Assembly: GCA_900541185.1 (NCBI GenBank)
Contig: UQIQ01000032.1
Coordinates: 1 to 23,573 of the forward strand
Direction of reading: 5' to 3'
DNA: 23,573 nucleotides
Source: an uncultured Collinsella sp.
GTDB lineage: Bacteria > Actinomycetota > Coriobacteriia > Coriobacteriales > Coriobacteriaceae
The notes beneath the pieces are model-generated. The model was given only the letters and a program-made list of their open reading frames with translations, was not told where the DNA came from and ran no database searches. The translations under genes were made by a program, and so were the position numbers. How positions within the stretch are numbered: position 1 is the first letter of the stretch; each line of letters begins with the position of its first letter. Of this stretch, positions 21,226 to 23,573 are shown in pieces.

Positions 21226-23472
21226 ATGACACTCGTATCCAAGACCTTTGAGCTGTACGGCAAGACCTACACCTTTGAGTCGGGCGAGCTTGCCAAGCAG
21301 GCCACCGGCGCCTGCCTGGTCAAGCAGGGCGACACCACGATGCTCGACACCGTGGTCGTCTCCAAGGAGCGCAAGAACTACGACTTCTTCCCGCTGACCG
21401 TCGACTTCAACGAGAAGATGTACGCAGCCGGCCGCATCCCGGGTGGCTACCTCAAGCGTGAGGGCCGTCCCAGCGAGAAGGCCACGCTCACCGCGCGCAT
21501 GATCGACCGTCCGATTCGCCCGAGCTTCCCGGACGGCTTCCGTAACGAGGTGCACATCGTCGCTACCTCACTCGTCGCTGACCAGGTCAACCCCTTCGAC
21601 GTCATCAACGTCATGGGCGCCTCCTTGGCCATGACGCTCGGCGGCGTGCCCTTCGAGGGCCCGCTTGCCTGCGTGCGCATCGGCCGCAACGTGGAGACCG
21701 GCGAGTTTATCGTCAACCCCACCTATGAGGAGCGCGAGAACTCCGATCTGGACCTGGAGCTGGGCGGCTCTGCCGACTTCATCTCGATGGTCGAGGCCGG
21801 CGCCGAGGAGATCTCCGAGGACGACATGCTCGCCGCTATGAAGTTTGGCCAGGAGGCCCTTGCTGCCTTCTGCCAGGCTCAGGACGAGTTCGTCGCCGAG
21901 TGGGAGCAGGTCAACGGCGCCATCGTCAAGAAGGAGTACCCGCTCGACCAGCCCGTCGAGGAGGTCCAGGAGCGCATCTTCGCCCACTACGACGAGATGG
22001 CAGCCGCCCTTCGCGACGCCGACAAGCTCTCCCGTATCGGTAAGGTCGAGGCTCTGAAGGAGTCCATCCGCGCCGAGTTCACCGAGGAGGAGCAGGCCGC
22101 TTGGGAGCGCGAGATCCCCGTGGCGCTCAAGAAGCTCGAGAAGAAGGCCATGCGCACCATGGTCGTCGAGACCGGTGAGCGCGTCGACGGCCGTGCCGCC
22201 GACGAGATCCGTCCCATCATGGTGAAGGACAACTACCTGCCGCTCGTTCACGGCTCCGGCCTGTTCCAGCGTGGCCAGACGCAGGTGCTTTCCGTCCTGT
22301 CGCTCGGCATGCTCAACGAGGGCCAGCGTCTGGATACCATCGAGCCCACCGAGGGCAAGCGCTACATGCACCACTACAACTTCCCGCCGTTCTGCACCGG
22401 CGAGACCGGCCGCATGGGCAGCCCCAAGCGCCGCGAGATCGGTCACGGCAACCTGGCCGAGCGCGCCCTGCTTCCGGTGCTTCCCGACGAGAACGAGTTC
22501 CCCTACGCCATCCGCGTCGTCTCCGAGGTCATGGAGTCCAACGGCTCCTCTTCGATGGCTTCGACCTGCGGCTCTACGCTCGCCCTTATGGACGGCGGCG
22601 TGCCCATTAAGCGCCCAGTCTCCGGTATCGCCATGGGCCTGATCCAGGAGGAGGGCAAGACCGTGGTCCTGTCCGACATCCAGGGTCTCGAGGACTTCCT
22701 GGGCGACATGGACTTTAAGGTCACCGGCACCACCGAGGGCATTACCGCCCTGCAGATGGACAACAAGGCGACCGGCCTCACCTTCGACATCCTGGCCCGC
22801 GCCCTGCAGCAGGCCAAGGAGGGTCGCGCCTTCATCCTGCAGAAGATGCTCGATGTGATCCCCGAGCCGCGTCACACCACGCGCAGCACCGCTCCGCGTA
22901 TCGTCTCCATCCAGGTTCCGACCGACAAGATCCGCGACGTCATCGGTTCCGGCGGTAAGGTCATTCGCGGCATCCAGGACGAGACCGGCGCTTCGGTTGA
23001 CATCCAGGAGGACGGCACCGTCTTCGTCGGCGGCACCGGCGAGTCCGTGGACCAGGCTGTCGAGCGCATCAAGCTCATCATCAAGGTTCCCGAGCCGGGC
23101 GAGGAGTACACCGGTCGCGTGGTCTCCATCCAGCCCTTCGGCGCCTTCGTCAACCTGCTGCCCGGTAAGGACGGCCTGCTGCACATCTCCCGCGTCGCCA
23201 AGGGCCGCGTGGAGAAGGTCGAGGACGTCCTCAACGTGGGCGACGAGGTCAAGGTCGTCGTCATCGAGGTCGACGATCGCGGCAAGATCTCGCTCGATCG
23301 TCTTGACAAGCCCGAGGCCCCGGCTCGCGCCGAGGGTGCCTCCGAGGGCGACGGCGAGCACTTCCAGCGTCGTGAGCGTCCGCGTCGCGAGCGCTCCGAG
23401 CGCGGCGACCGTCCGCGTCGTCCCGGCGACAACGGAGGCCGCAAGCCCCGCCGTCACCACGACGCCGAGTAG
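21226..23472 (+). CDS. pnp: Polyribonucleotide nucleotidyltransferase (PNPase)
   Basis: PNPase degrades RNA 3' to 5' with phosphate and can add tails; it acts as a trimer in the cytosol. The 748-residue protein has two RNase PH domains (about residues 10-220 and 300-530) joined by an all-helical segment, the catalytic signature LSDIQGLEDFLGDMDFKV (482-499), a KH domain (about 562-622, GSGGKVIRGIQ), an S1 domain (about 625-695, GRVVSIQPFGAFVNLL), and a 45-residue tail rich in Arg, Glu and Gly (QRRERPRRERSERGDRPRRP). ATG at 21226 has AAAGGAG (21215-21221) upstream. A terminator follows at 23496. Confidence 0.98.
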   Translation: MTLVSKTFELYGKTYTFESGELAKQATGACLVKQGDTTMLDTVVVSKERKNYDFFPLTVDFNEKMYAAGRIPGGYLKREGRPSEKATLTARMIDRPIRPSFPDGFRNEVHIVATSLVADQVNPFDVINVMGASLAMTLGGVPFEGPLACVRIGRNVETGEFIVNPTYEERENSDLDLELGGSADFISMVEAGAEEISEDDMLAAMKFGQEALAAFCQAQDEFVAEWEQVNGAIVKKEYPLDQPVEEVQERIFAHYDEMAAALRDADKLSRIGKVEALKESIRAEFTEEEQAAWEREIPVALKKLEKKAMRTMVVETGERVDGRAADEIRPIMVKDNYLPLVHGSGLFQRGQTQVLSVLSLGMLNEGQRLDTIEPTEGKRYMHHYNFPPFCTGETGRMGSPKRREIGHGNLAERALLPVLPDENEFPYAIRVVSEVMESNGSSSMASTCGSTLALMDGGVPIKRPVSGIAMGLIQEEGKTVVLSDIQGLEDFLGDMDFKVTGTTEGITALQMDNKATGLTFDILARALQQAKEGRAFILQKMLDVIPEPRHTTRSTAPRIVSIQVPTDKIRDVIGSGGKVIRGIQDETGASVDIQEDGTVFVGGTGESVDQAVERIKLIIKVPEPGEEYTGRVVSIQPFGAFVNLLPGKDGLLHISRVAKGRVEKVEDVLNVGDEVKVVVIEVDDRGKISLDRLDKPEAPARAEGASEGDGEHFQRRERPRRERSERGDRPRRPGDNGGRKPRRHHDAE

Positions 23473-23495
23473 CAGCCAAACATAAGCAGTTCAAC

Positions 23496-23526
23496 AAGGG
23501 CGACTCCGCAATGGGGTCGCCCTTTT
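23496..23526 (+). terminator. Rho-independent terminator after pnp
   Basis: AAGGGCGACTCC (23496-23507) and GGGGTCGCCCTT (23513-23524) pair over 12 positions (one G:U) around a 5-base loop, followed by TTTT (23523-23526). Confidence 0.93.
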
Positions 23527-23549
23527 GCTTGCGCCCGGGAGGGCCGCAT

Positions 23550-23573
23550 ATGAAGTTTATCGCGAGTTCCGCA
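23550..23573 (+). CDS. Start of an unidentified gene (partial at right edge)
   Basis: ATG at 23550 follows GGGAGGG (23537-23543) at 6 bases spacing and reads MKFIASSA before the window ends. It lies 23 bases after the pnp terminator. Eight residues are too few to name a product. Confidence 0.55.

Noticed and set aside
21568..23460. Long - strand open frame opposite pnp (630 codons), and similar ones opposite lepA, hemW and rpoZ/thiI
   Set aside because: All mirror strong + strand genes, have repetitive Leu/Gly/Asp/His composition and no family motifs, so they are codon-bias shadows.
1..23573. CRISPR arrays, tRNA/rRNA genes, insertion sequences, toxin-antitoxin or defence islands
   Set aside because: No spaced repeats, no tRNA cloverleaf in the gaps, no transposase or defence gene motifs; all large coding regions are accounted for by housekeeping genes.

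Overview
This window is a dense, GC-rich stretch of bacterial housekeeping genes, all on the + strand. The gene content and order (an actinobacterial-type integration host factor directly before gmk-rpoZ-thiI, a tandem dnaJ pair, phoH-ybeY-dgkA-era-recO, rpsO-pnp), the many GTG/TTG starts with GGAGG-like ribosome binding sites, and the C/G-rich third codon positions point to an Actinomycetota member of the class Coriobacteriia. Collinsella is my best guess. That is recognition from memory, not a database match.

Layout. Bases 1-48 are not genomic: they are an Illumina Nextera i7/Read 2 adapter at the contig end. Behind it lies the last piece of pyrK, then pyrD and pyrF (pyrimidine synthesis). 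After a 239-base gap with two inverted repeats comes mihF-gmk-rpoZ-thiI, closed by a strong terminator at 4411-4449. Next are comEA-comEC (DNA uptake), holA (DNA polymerase III delta) and rpsT (S20) with its terminator. lepA, dusB and hemW follow, then two adjacent dnaJ genes. The second dnaJ heads a tight run mtaB-phoH-ybeY-dgkA-era-recO. rpsO and pnp each have their own leader and terminator, and the first codons of another gene sit at the right edge.

How the genes work together. Much of the window serves RNA and ribosome biology: LepA, S20, S15, Era, YbeY, PNPase, and the tRNA modifiers DusB, MtaB and ThiI. The rest covers nucleotide synthesis (pyrKDF, gmk), transcription and chromosome structure (rpoZ, mihF), DNA replication, repair and uptake (holA, recO, comEA/EC), protein folding (two DnaJ) and lipid carrier recycling (dgkA). 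Short or overlapping junctions (pyrD/pyrF, comEA/comEC, mtaB/phoH, phoH/ybeY) suggest translational coupling.

I found no mobile element, phage, CRISPR array, tRNA or rRNA, and no gene-free stretch above 300 bases. I do not see a new multi-gene system. The most unusual items are a DnaJ paralogue whose second C-terminal domain is replaced by a hydrophobic, probably membrane-embedded segment; an Era GTPase with a roughly 60-residue, entirely acidic N-terminal extension; an apparently leaderless lepA; a Gly-to-Ser change in the ThiI PP-loop; and several structured leaders (mihF, rpsO, pnp).
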